Shown here one piece after another: positions 24,401 through 36,200 of a DNA stretch of 64,000 nt. The stretch is from Hybos culiciformis (lineage: Eukaryota > Arthropoda > Insecta > Diptera > Hybotidae), in NCBI GenBank assembly GCA_964007475.1, contig OZ023274.1:79185303-79249302 (forward strand), in the 5' to 3' direction. The first letter of the stretch is position 1. Each line of letters opens with the position of its first letter. A program made the translations under genes and the position numbers. The notes under the pieces were generated by a model. That model was given only the letters and a program-made list of their open reading frames with translations, was not told the origin of the DNA and did no database searches.

Positions 24401-27400
24401 ATATTATTTACATATTATAAGAAGGATATTTCCAAAGGATGTGCTACAGCAATATTCTAAATAAAAAAAATAAAAAAGGAGCCAAAAATATAAAACGGAA
24501 ATTGTGAATATTATGAGATTTAAAATAAAAAATATTTAAAAATATTTTATACCTAAACCCTACACTATATAGCTAAAAAACGAAAATAATTGACTTTTAA
24601 CGTTTTAACAGTATTTTTAAGACATTGAAAATAGAAATTAAAAAATAAAAAATTACAATGATGGTGACATAGAATAATTAGTATAAAGAAAGGCTATTAA
24701 TGGTGTGTTAAGAAGTTAGTGTTGAAAATCAAAAATGTACCCCCCTAGAACTAAAATTAGTTTCCGATTGCAATATTCCCCTTTTGTTAAAACTTTTTTC
24801 GTATAAACGTGAGTGGTGAAAACTTGGCGGGGTACATTTTGACAGTTAAACAACAACAACTTTGACTTCCTTATTGTTTTCCTTTTCTTAAGGAAAAAAA
24901 ATTCAATTGCCGGGCTGTGGATGGTGATAATTGATAGAATTATTGACTGTGTATGCTTATAATTATATAATTCAAAAGACTAAGTTTTTATTCCAAGAAA
25001 AACAAAAAAAAAAATTAAATACTCACCACGAACTATTAATTCCTCGAAGCTTCCGACTACAACTCCTTTACGGATATTTCGCCAACTGTCCCAAATTTTA
25101 AGGGGTCTCTTTCCACGAGACTCCTGAAAAATAAAATAACATTTAATTATTTATTAAAATATAATTAAAAATAATTAGTAATATCTTAGTTTTCAAAAAA
25201 TATTTTGAATCTCTTATACATATTTGAATAGTCTGCTTAAAAGATTGTGCAATACTAATAAGGATATTATTATTATATTAATTAAAGTTGTTTATTGTTA
25301 TTAGTTAATAGTGTTATAATTGCAGGTTTGATCATTTGAATTGAGTTAAGGAATAATTTTGTCCAAGTTATAAACAATATCACAGTGGAAATAATATTAA
25401 CTTATGTTACAATCCAAAAATAGAACTTGTACTACTTTTCATTCAACGTAACGCCTAATTAATAAACCTTTAAACGAACCACTTTAAATTAAGACTACTA
25501 GGGTCGTTTAAGAAGCAAACAAAATTTCCAGAAACTTGCAATGTCGGAAGACAGGATTTCAGATTGAATTTCGAATGTTTGATGGAAATTGGCCGAATTA
25601 AAATTAAATATCAGTGATTTGGAATTAAAGAATTTATGTATGAATATTGCAAACAGAATTATTATTTTAATTATAAATTATTCAGAAATGTGAAAATAAA
25701 TAAAAAAAAATTGTTTTATAAAAAATTTAATTATATTATTTCAAGTTTACAAATTTGTATATTATGTGAACAAACATGATAGAAACACCACATGAGAACA
25801 AGTAAATTAAAGTAAACTTAATTAATCCATCAAACTTAAATACATACTTATATTATATATAAATCAAACTTAAGTATGTATACGGCTGAAGGAACCCAAT
25901 GCAACATGGCATTTAGAACAAACTAAGTGGAAAATATGTACAGATCTTAAGATTTAATTCATAGAATTTATAAATTAGAAAAATTTTCCAATTTAAAAAA
26001 AAAAAAAAAACAATTTAGAGTTTTTTATTTCATTCGATTTGCCATTTGGCCACAACAAAGAGATTCTTTCTTAAGATACCATAAAAATAGTCTATATAAC
26101 TAGTGGCACAAAAGTAATAAAAAAAATTAATAAAATCAGTTGCCAAAAGGTAAAAATAGCTATTGACCTAATAAACCAACTGATGTATATATATTGGTAT
26201 ATAATAAATACATATAACATATATTTATATGTACAATGTACATAATGTACTATATATGTACATATATTGCATAATTACATATTAAAAATTTATATGCAAC
26301 CCACAGAAGGATATGTATACATTATTTAAAAAAAAAAATATAATAAAAAAAATAGGTTATATTCTATAATAGTTATAAAAATTTGCTTTGGATAGGCAGA
26401 TAATTATTTTATTTTTTTTGGATAAATATTAAAAGATTTATCTGAAATTTAGACCTGATTTTAGTTTTTTTTCTGATGATTATAAAGTTTCATTTAAAAA
26501 ATAATAATGTCACTAAAACTTAATTAAATTGAGATAAAAATCATACTAAATTTTCAGATCGTGTATTGACAACTGCCATAGTACGCAACGGAACGATACT
26601 TTATCCCTTATCATGGAAGGCGCTGTCACCGTCGCCAGTCTCCAAAAAGAAACAATTTGTTATCATGGAAGTCGCTGTCGCGTTCAGATGACTTGTCGTC
26701 CTGTCGTCCTGTCGTCTGGGTGACACTAGACGAGAATTGATTGAAAATCCGTATTATTGAAGTCGCTTTTGTCGCCTTTTTAATAAATTTTCTTTCGCCT
26801 GCTTTCAAGTAGACGACTAGTAGAATTTTTAACTCCGATTTTCCCTATTTTTGGAGAGACGGTTTTCGGCGGAGAACCCCCGTTTGAGAAATCTGGACCT
26901 CCAAAGTTTTCAATTAAAAAAAAAAGTGCACGCAAAAAAAAGTGGGGTCGGGTTCGCTATGCGGAAAAACTTAATGTTTTGAAAAACTTCATGTACATTT
27001 ATCACGAAAAAAAATAATTTGGTAGGAACTAACATACAAAAACTTTGGGGCCATATCCATATCTCCCTCTTGCAACCGATAGTTTTTTATATGAAACTGA
27101 GAAGAAGTGTTTTAAAAAATATATATATATAAAATTCAAATCGTTGGAATTTAGAAACAAATAGAGCTGTGTTCAGCATAACTGTAGGTATTAAATAAAA
27201 ACTATTTTACTCGAATTTCGACTACGAAGCGATTTCTAGTTAAAATTAATTTTTATTTTTATAAATAATTACATTTTTTTTCATCACTGGAATAATAATA
27301 TTAGAAGACAGATTTGAATTAAAATTCTTAAATTTTTTGATATATTTACTTTTTTTTTGTATTTTCATTAAGATGTTGCTGTTATTCACAAAATAACTCA

Positions 27401-28123
27401 AGTGTTATCGCATCAAGTTGAAGGCACCAGGCACCTTGTAAATGACTGTCGTCTGAAAATTGGGTGCCTTCCATAATAAGAAAAAGAGTCGTCGGCGACT
27501 CTAAAAGACGACTTTAGCGACAGGCGACAGCTACTTCCATGATAGGGCTTTTGTCAAGTATAAAGGAATTAAGGAATTCAAAATAACATTAGTCGAAATA
27601 TGGTATTATTTGTTTAAGACTCTTTTGTTGAACTTTCATTTTAGAGATGAAATCTTCCTTTAAATCGTATTATAAATTATGATTCATATAAATGCAATAT
27701 TATACCAAAATATACCAAAAATAATGCTACATACTACATTTGCTTATGATATATTATAAAATAGAATAAAAATTAACATTAAAGAAAACTTCAAGATAGT
27801 TTAAATGGGGAATTTAATATATTTTTCTTTAAAAAAAAACTATAATTGTATACTTTAATCAACATTTATTTTATTCGTTAACTTAATTGAATATTCGAAA
27901 TAACTAACCGAGTAGATATGAAACAAAAAATAAAGTTATTGGTTTTTTTTATAATTATATATTACCCCATTTGATGCTGCTGTTTGTTGTGTATTTGCTG
28001 CCCCTTGTCGAAAGCTTAAGCAATTACAAATTGGTTTTGTAACGCCTAGCGTGCATAGAGCAGCAGACCACATACTCGTATCCTTTTTTAAAGCCACTTT
28101 AGCTGCTTTTCTATTCTCTCTAA
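21471..28123 (-). CDS. Drep2: DNA fragmentation factor-related protein 2-like (CIDE-N protein)
   Basis: Minus-strand exons are 28123-27966, 25123-25027, 23693-23520 and 22582-21471. All have GT-AG borders and matching phases. Exons 2 and 3 encode a complete CIDE-N domain: GKRPLKIWDSWRNIRKGVVV, then GSFEELIVRGKDKLGV, the acidic DGTQIEDGEYF patch, and LLLLRQGERWYPTGVDVIKA. CIDE-N domains polymerise through opposed basic and acidic faces. Exon 4 begins AISAIPKIVCETIHALELQD, followed by a Gly/Ser/His-rich linker. It then enters a conserved C-terminal segment (HVRFLDIAPERDSSESETEN; EKFLLLIDQLSVDQKRHLSI; ILERLNSKILDVERLD; WTIKATIRGDALRELGVIYN) and a poly-Glu tail. There is no nuclease domain, so this is a Drep2/Drep3-type regulator rather than the CAD nuclease. 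In flies Drep2 is reported as a neuronal synaptic protein. If translation starts at ATG 28073 the protein is about 496 residues. The frame of the first exon is open further upstream to an AG acceptor, and a plausible 5' exon exists at 47447-47516. Confidence 0.9.
24731..24841. mobile_element. Small MITE-like inverted repeat in a Drep2 intron
   Basis: AAAAATGTACCCCCC at the left end and GGCGGGGTACATTTTG at the right end form inverted ends of about 12 bases around about 80 bp of non-coding sequence. It lies in the intron between exons 2 and 3 (23694-25026). No clear target duplication was seen. Confidence 0.45.
26605..27548. mobile_element. DNA-transposon remnant with repeated subterminal motifs in a Drep2 intron
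   Basis: The left end (CCCTTATCATGGAAGGCGCT) and the minus-strand reading of the right end (CCCTATCATGGAAGTAGCTG) match as terminal inverted repeats. Variants of TATCATGGAAGTCGCTGTCG recur at 26661 and 26752 in the same orientation, and TTATTATGGAAGG recurs in reverse near 27470. A GTCGTCCT tandem occurs at 26694-26715. The block is markedly GC-richer than the surrounding intron. Repeated subterminal copies are typical of transposase-binding sites. No transposase is preserved; a 60-residue minus-strand frame at 26808-26626 is only this repeat read through. Confidence 0.65.
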
Positions 28124-28389
28124 CTGTGATATAATATTAAAAATATATAAATATATAATTTTTAAGTTAGATTTTGATCAAAAATGTTCAAGATTCTTTG
28201 CGATTATGTTTTTTTTGGTTTTTTCTTAAAATTTATGTAAAATTAAATATTTTCCAGTTACATTTTTGCGACATTTATTTTTTGTTTTATTTATGTTTAA
28301 TAAAATTTAGCATTTTTGTTAAATATTTATTATTTATTTTATTTTATTTTTTTGTTTTTAAGGCAACAACAATTAACGAACAACAACAA

Positions 28390-28470
28390 TTTTATTAATG
28401 AAGTAGTTGAGTAGCGTAGTAGTGTAGTATAGTAATATAGTATTTTTTTTTAGTATAGTGTAGTATAGCA
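28390..28470. repeat. TAGTA/GTAGT-type microsatellite
   Basis: Imperfect copies of GTAGTATAGTA-like units, interrupted by a short T run, lie about 270 bp outside the first recognised Drep2 exon. Confidence 0.6.
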
Positions 28471-29594
28471 ACAATTAATAACAGTGACAATTTTGATTTA
28501 GTTTTTTTTGTTTTTCTAATTTTTTAATTTAGTTCTATGGTAGTTCTATAGTAGTTTTATTATTAATTTTTTTTATTTTGATCTTTTTATTTTTTTATCA
28601 CAAAATAATTTTTTTTTTTTTTTTGTTGTTTATATTTAAATAAAAAGTTTAGTAAAAAAATTATTTAGCTAATTTTTTGGTTTATTAATCCGTTTTTGTA
28701 TTATTTTATATAAAATATTATTTTTTTAATTAATTTTTTTTTTTTAAATATAAAACTTTTGTAGAATTAAAAAAATATATTTTTTAAATTTAATTTTTTT
28801 TTTTATTTTTTTAGTTTTTATTTTTAACTTAAAAAATAAATTATTTTAAAACAGATAACTTAATTTGTTTTGGGTTTTTTTTTTTTGCAGTCTTGTTAAA
28901 ATTAATTGATTTATTATGAGAAATATATTTTTGCTTTTTTTTATTTTATTTTATTTACTAAAATTAATTATAGGTATTTTAAAAAGTCTTTTTTAAATAA
29001 GAAAACAAAAAAAAAATTCTAAAAATTATTTATTATCAGCTGGCAGTGAATTTTCTTATTTTTTATCAATTCATATTTTTAATGAATCCTGTAAAGAATA
29101 ATATAGTTTTTTCTTCCTTAATATTTAGTATGTATGTACATAACTGCTGACCAAATAAGTAGCAAAAAGGTGCAATTTTCATATTTTTTGTTAAACATTG
29201 TAACAGTTTTGATAAGTTTTAAATTTTAGCTCATTTAAGGGTACCAAATGTCAGTTTCTTAATGACGCATATCGTAGAAATTTACCAGTAACATTTTAAC
29301 TTTTTTGTCGCTGCTACAAAGGAAAAGTTAAAAAACGGCTTCATTAAAAAGAAAAAAGAGTAAAGAACAGCTTTTTTCTAATATGTCATTGAAAAGTTGA
29401 AAATATTGACTTTTGGAAAATAATTTAACTCAGAATTAAATTTCAAAGAAGTGACTAGAAAAAACTGAAAGATCAAGGATTATAGGAAAGGTACTTTAGA
29501 AAACAAAAATTATGAAAATTTAGCACATCATAAGATATATTATATATCTATATTATTATCCTTAAATTATTTTAATGCGCAGGGCTTCGGTAAG

Positions 29595-29736
29595 TTGTAT
29601 TTACATTCGCAAATTTAGCTCGGTAAATGGTCCATTACATGCATCAATACACATGCAATTATAGAGGAATGTAAATTGTATTTACATTTCCCTGTGATGT
29701 AAATTGTATTTACATTGCTCTATATTGTATTTACAT
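29595..29736. repeat. Cluster of near-identical TGTAAATTGTATTTACA palindromes
   Basis: AATGTAAATTGTATTTACATT occurs at 29668-29688 and ATGTAAATTGTATTTACAT at 29697-29715. Half copies containing TTGTATTTACATT lie at 29595-29607 and 29724-29736. Each full copy is an almost perfect palindrome, so the block can fold into serial hairpins or present dyad protein-binding sites. Confidence 0.75.
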
Positions 29737-29898
29737 TCTTAATTTTGAACTGCGTAATACTATAAACAAAAATAATATCACTCACACTCACAATATTTCA
29801 ATACAGACAAATACCAAAAAAAAAAAAAAAAAATTGCAAATGTATACCCTTCACATGCATCATATCAATGTCAAACAAAGCTTAGTTTATAATGCTAA

Positions 29899-29944
29899 AA
29901 ATCTATATTTTCCCTCTGAGCTAATCTATATTTTCCCTCTGAGC
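29899..29944. repeat. Two tandem copies of a roughly 23 bp unit
   Basis: AATCTATATTTTCCCTCTGA is present twice head to tail, almost without change, which suggests a recent local duplication. Confidence 0.65.
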
Positions 29945-32900
29945 AAACAAAAAAAAAAACAAAAAGATCCAATAAAAAAATACGCGGCTATTTTTTTTTT
30001 TTTCTAAAAAGCGGCCAGTCGATCAGTCGATGAATTTTCTTAACATGTGTTTCAATCTTTTACTTGATATAAAATAATTACGTAGATAATTTTTATGCTT
30101 AGTTTTTTAATTAATTTCTTCTATTGACGCTATAACAGACAGTATGTCGATATTAATATACTTTGCAACATTACATTACATTTTAAAAAAAATAAAGAAA
30201 ATTTATCCTTCAATGTTAAAAATGAACAGAAACTCACTTAAAAAGGAATTAAAAAAAAATTAAAAACTTTCTCATTTTGTACTTGATGTACATTGTACAA
30301 GTATATTATTATACATATAGTAGTTATGTGTATATTATTGCATGATTTACAGAATTCAATATCTATCAACATTTTTTCAACATTTCTATTAATAGGTCAA
30401 TCGAAAAAGTTTTTTTTATTTTATTTTTTATTTTATTTTTTTTAAATCATATAACAAATTTGATTTTTCACATTGAAGTACTTATTTACAAAAGTCCAAG
30501 ATGAAAAATTAATATAAAATCTGTAAACAGATAAAAATTATTATTTGATTTTTATGTACACATATTAATTGTAAATAGGTGGATTTATATAGTATTTTCA
30601 TTGTTCTAGATAAATTTTATTATATATTCACTTTAAAAGTAAAAATTATGTATACCACCCAGCATAGTAGTAGGTATACCTACTGATTGGACTCATAGAA
30701 GCTGGCTGCTAAAGTAAATATAGAGCATCTTTTATTTTATATACAAAATACATTTTTAAAATGTACATAATGAAATGTATAATATATGTATATATTATTT
30801 ATATTAAAAATCATTATGTATGTTCAACACCCTATTATCAGAATGTGTAAGATAGTAAAATAAAGAAATATATAAAATTAGTACTTTATATATAATGGAA
30901 AAAAAAATTATAGTAAATAGTGCAATTATTATTAAAATTCACTTATATGTAGCCAACTTTCACCTAATAAAATTTATATTAAGTATATAAGTATGTACAA
31001 AGCAATGAATTCACTATTATTGGCACACTCTGCTTTATTGGTTTGTCATAATAAATCATTATTTGATTAATAAGTCAAGGATTTAAAACGGAAAGGAAAC
31101 AAAAAAAAAAAATAATGGAAAAGTTCGTTAGTATTAATTTTCCTTTTTTTTTTTTTGTTTAATAAAATTTACTAGATTCTATAACTTTTTATATCATAAA
31201 TAAGAATGGAAAAGTGGAAAAACACAATTGAGTTATTTGTTATAAAAGGATAATTAAAAATTTTCTGTATGTTATTGTGAATTAATTTCAAATTTAAAAA
31301 TGTATTTTAGACGGATAAAATCAATCTTCAATCTAGTACATACATACATATATATCAATTTAAATCTATACTACGTGGTTTATCAAATACGACGAAGATA
31401 TTGTTTAAACTTGTGAAACGTATAATAATATTTTCAATCAATTAAAATTAAGTTTTAAGATATTAAAAAATCATAGAACTTTCCGAGCCGTTGTACGATA
31501 TATGATACATTGATGATTATATAGAAATAATAATTATATATAGAAATAATAATTATATAGATAATTATATAAAATCAATTACATATTATCAAATTAAAAT
31601 ATTAATATAGATGTTTTATTAAATTTCTACATTTTGTTATGTAAAATTTATTCATAATTTTTTTATATTCTTACATTCATAGTTCTTTTGCAGGAGATGG
31701 TAATTAAAGATGCGGACAACTTATCACCAAAGTTATAGTATTGAAAATACATATTTTGTGTTTTAGTTTTTATTTTATTGCTCATCCTTGACCCAATTTC
31801 AGTATTATGTCAACTTAAAAAACATAAAACTTTATAAGTAGGCACGTGAAAGAAAAGGTAAGAAAACCCGCCGTTAAATTAAATGAAATTAATAAAAATT
31901 AAAATATGTACCAATTTTTGTTCAAGACAAAATTAAATTATCCAAAATTTATAATAATAAACCTTGATGCATCCAATGTTTACACATGGTTTAATACAGA
32001 ATTTATGTAAATTTCAACTAAGAGTAAGATTTGAAATTTCTAACTGAAATGTCAACTAAAAATTCATTTTCATTTCAATATTTTTTCTCAGTTATCATAC
32101 AAAATTATTGTAAAAAAAAAAGTTTAATTACTTAAGCGTTTTTTTAATCAAAAATCAATTATATACTTTAACCCCTAAAATTCAAAACACATCAAGAAAC
32201 CAAGTTGAGTTATAGGGTTAAAAACAAAATTTAAATTTTAAATATAAATCCAAAAATTTACCTAAAAGTTGTTCAAAATTAAATAAATTAATTAAATTAA
32301 AAAAATTAATTTCTTAAAATTATTGAATTTCCAAAAAAAAAATTTCAAAAATTATATTTTAAAAATAATTTATAGTTTTTTTTATTCTGTTAACAAACTA
32401 TTTTTTTTTTAACAAAAATTGACACATTAAATTATCACTTCCCACACGTTTTAAATTTTTTCATTCACACACAAACACAACTTCATTTATCTTGGTCCCC
32501 AATGAAACAACTTGAATTCATTCCTGAATTCATTCTCTTAGTATCCCATAAATATTTTTCAATCGAACAACAAGGAGCATAAGACATTTTCTTATCCATT
32601 TTTTTATCCCTTGATGAAAACGCCTTATTAATGAATGCAACTGAAAGAATTCTATACATAATTTGAATGCATTTTGTTTTAGCTTTAATTACAAATTTAC
32701 AATATTGTTTTTTTTTTTATTATTTTCTTTAATACTCGATTTTTATGATTTTAAAATTAATTTTATTTAAGTCTGTTATTAGTTATTTGAAAAAAAAAAT
32801 TATTTATTTTTTTTTATTTTTATATGTACATAATGAGAAAAAACTTTTCTTTTTTTTTTTTGCATATAATATTTATATATTTATTTACTTAACATTAAGT

Positions 32901-33230
32901 ATATAAAAGTTATATACATTTATAATATTATATGCAATACATACATAACATATTATATACAATACATATTATTTTATATAAAATAATATTTTGACCCAGA
33001 TTTAGTATCCTATTTTTCTACTTTTACATACAAAATATATTACATATTTTTGATATAATACATTTATACATATTTTTACATATGTAGTTATTTTATGTAA
33101 TAAATTTTTTTTTCTACCAAAGGATTTCCGTAATTTTTTTATTTTTTATTTTTTTTATCTTTCCTTCAGAAATTCCATGATGCAAAAAGGAAAAAAAGGA
33201 TGTATATATATAATATACACATATATACAA

Positions 33231-33252
33231 TATATATATATATATATATATA
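33231..33252. repeat. (TA)n dinucleotide repeat
   Basis: An uninterrupted TA run of about 22 bases in a longer region of ATATAC/TATATA sequence (33200-33255). Confidence 0.8.
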
Positions 33253-36200
33253 AATTATTATTTCTATTTATTATCTGCATCCAATTTTCTTGTTTATAAT
33301 TTTTTTTATTAATGATTTCATTATTATTATTTTTAATATATATATATATTTTTTTAATTATATTTTCAAGATTATTAAGTTACTAAATATGGTCAGTTAT
33401 GATTATGTTTTGGTTATAAATTTTATTATGAATAGAGTAGCAATATTGAATTTTTAGTAACATTGCGATTTTCGTTACAAATGGTTTAAACTAAAAATCA
33501 AAATCTTATTTAATTCATTATTTCAGTTTTAAAAATATTAATTAAACTGTCAATTTCATTCAAGAATAAATAGGTCTCAAATTAATCAATCTAATGAGGT
33601 CTAAGCTTGACACTAGAGAACGAACAATTCAATAATCTTTCAGTAATTCCAAGTAAAAAAGTATTCTCAAAATAATTCATAAGCAATAGATTTCAAAAAA
33701 TTCCTGCTAGGAATATAATCAATTCTTTTTATGTTGCATTACTATTTAATAATTAATTAATAAATTTAGTATTTAATTAGGGTTTTATTGGCGCTCCGTG
33801 TAGCATAATATTCGTATATTCATAAATCTGCTTACGACCATTTAATTTTTTTGAACCGTTCCCATCATCATCAACAAACTGAATGAACTCATTCACTCAA
33901 TTCCAATTAACTGAAGGGTAAAAATTTATAAAAATAAATATGAAGATGACATCTTAGACATCACACGAGCATTATTATTATTATTTTTATTTTTACAATT
34001 TGAAGGTCGTTCCTTATAATCTTCTTATGTCATAAAAATGAAATTTGCATTTCGCTGCAGTATTTTTTTTTTTTTCGAACAAAAAATTATAACTTCTATA
34101 ACTTTTGACCTATAATGAACGAAGAGGGATCAAAATAGGCTTGAAATGTTCTTTTTTGAAATCACTAGAGGTAGAAGTAAATTATTTTCAAAATTGCTCG
34201 TAAACGAATGATTCGATCAAAATGCCATTTTCTCAAGAGTTTTACGCATATTTTTACTATAATCGCATCTTTTTCCATTACCTATAGTTCAAAAATTATT
34301 TCCGAGAAAATAAATACTTTTTTTTATATTAGTATTAAATTAAAGCCACTTATCTCTTAAATTTAGAAACCATGAAGCGAGTTTAATAGTAATTTCAGCT
34401 ATAACGCAATTAAAATTCTTTGATGAAGCACTAATAGTGACATTTGATGCAACACAGCATAGTGTTGTTTGATTAAAAAAAAAATTAACCATTCAGGAAT
34501 AATATAAGTTAATTTGAAATAAGTAAATTTTTTGACTGTAATTCTCTGATTTTTTGAAGTTTTCAATTAATGGACTTATTCCACAATGGCTTATGAGAAT
34601 GGTGGCGTAATAAAATATTATTATGAAAAATTTAAAACAAACTAAAGACATTCAGCAGTTGTTAGTTTCCCAGTAACATTTCTGAAGGCCAAAAAAAAAT
34701 TTTTTTTTCTTTTGTAATTTGATTTGCCAAACCCCAGAAAATGCAACAAAATCATGAAAATTAAATTTATTAATTTTTTATTTTATTTTAACACTATATT
34801 GACATTATTTTTTAATAATTATTATCTTTTTAAGTCACTTTGCTTTCTTTTTCGTTTTTAGTTTCCTTGGCTTAATATTTTTTTTTTTAGCCTAATTATA
34901 AGATTTTTTTTTTTCGCAAAATAGGGTCAAATTTATGTTGCAAAAAAGAAAATGTTTCTCGGTTAGGTAGGTACATAATTTTTTTTTTTTTTTTTTAAGT
35001 AAATCAAAGTAAAAAAGTTTATTTGAAGTTTTTTTTTTTTTTAAATATTTTAAATAAAAAAATTTTTTATTTTTTATTTCTTATTTTTTAAAAATTTTAT
35101 ATTTTTATTATTTACATTTAATATTTTCAATTACTTAGAAATTTTAATATTTTTATTTCCATTACAAAAAAATAAAAAAAGGATATTTTTAAGTTAAAAA
35201 ATTTATTTTTTTTTATATGTTTTTATTTTTTAGTTCCTTTCAGTCCCAATGAAAATCTAAAAGTGCAGTGCCCTCCTGACCGATAGACACAAAATTGGGT
35301 AATATACATATTTTTTTTATCTAAAATTTCGGATAATACTATCGGTTGGCCTCGTTTCTAATGTTTGAAAAAAATAAAAAATAAAAATATGAATTGGAAA
35401 AATTTTTTCTCTCAATAATTTTTTATTTAAATGCATGTTTGTATGCATTTTGTAAAAAATTTTGACACTAACAAAATGCACATCAGGATATCCAGAATTT
35501 GGTTTAAAAAAAAGGATATTCTTAAGAATATAGAGTTCTTTGATTTTTTTGTGATGATAGAAAAAAAAAGCTTACACAAGAAAAACTTATATATATATAT
35601 GTTGAGAAAAATGAAAATTGAGGAAACGTATACCTACATAGTTTTTTTTTTATATGAACTAAAACTAAACAATTATTATTTTGTAAAAATTGTAATTTTA
35701 AGTTTTTATTTGTGAATATACATATTACTAAACATGTCACAATATTTTTTTCAGTGTAGCTTTCAAGTGAATTTTCAGTTTTTAGTTTATTAAATAAGGA
35801 ATACAAAAGAAAACAAATGAAAATTTTCGAGGCATTCAAAAATTGAAAAAAAAAAATTTTTTCATGACCAAAGCATTTATTATAAAATTTCATATATGCC
35901 AAAATTTGAGTAAAACTTTGAGTCCAGATACTAAATATGAGTTAATTTTATATAGAATTTACAAATAAATAAAATTTTCTGACATTTAATAGTAAGCATT
36001 TTTTTTTAAATAAGTACTATAGTTAGATTCTAGCTAGATTTATCTATATTATTTCATAATATTAGCACCAATTAAGTTATTAAGAAATAACTCTGCAAGT
36101 AAATAGCATATTTTCTGTATGATTCTAGTTATTTATTTGCAACTCCAAAATCATTGTTTGGAGTTATTAATTACCAACATTATTTCTGTGGTAATAATTA

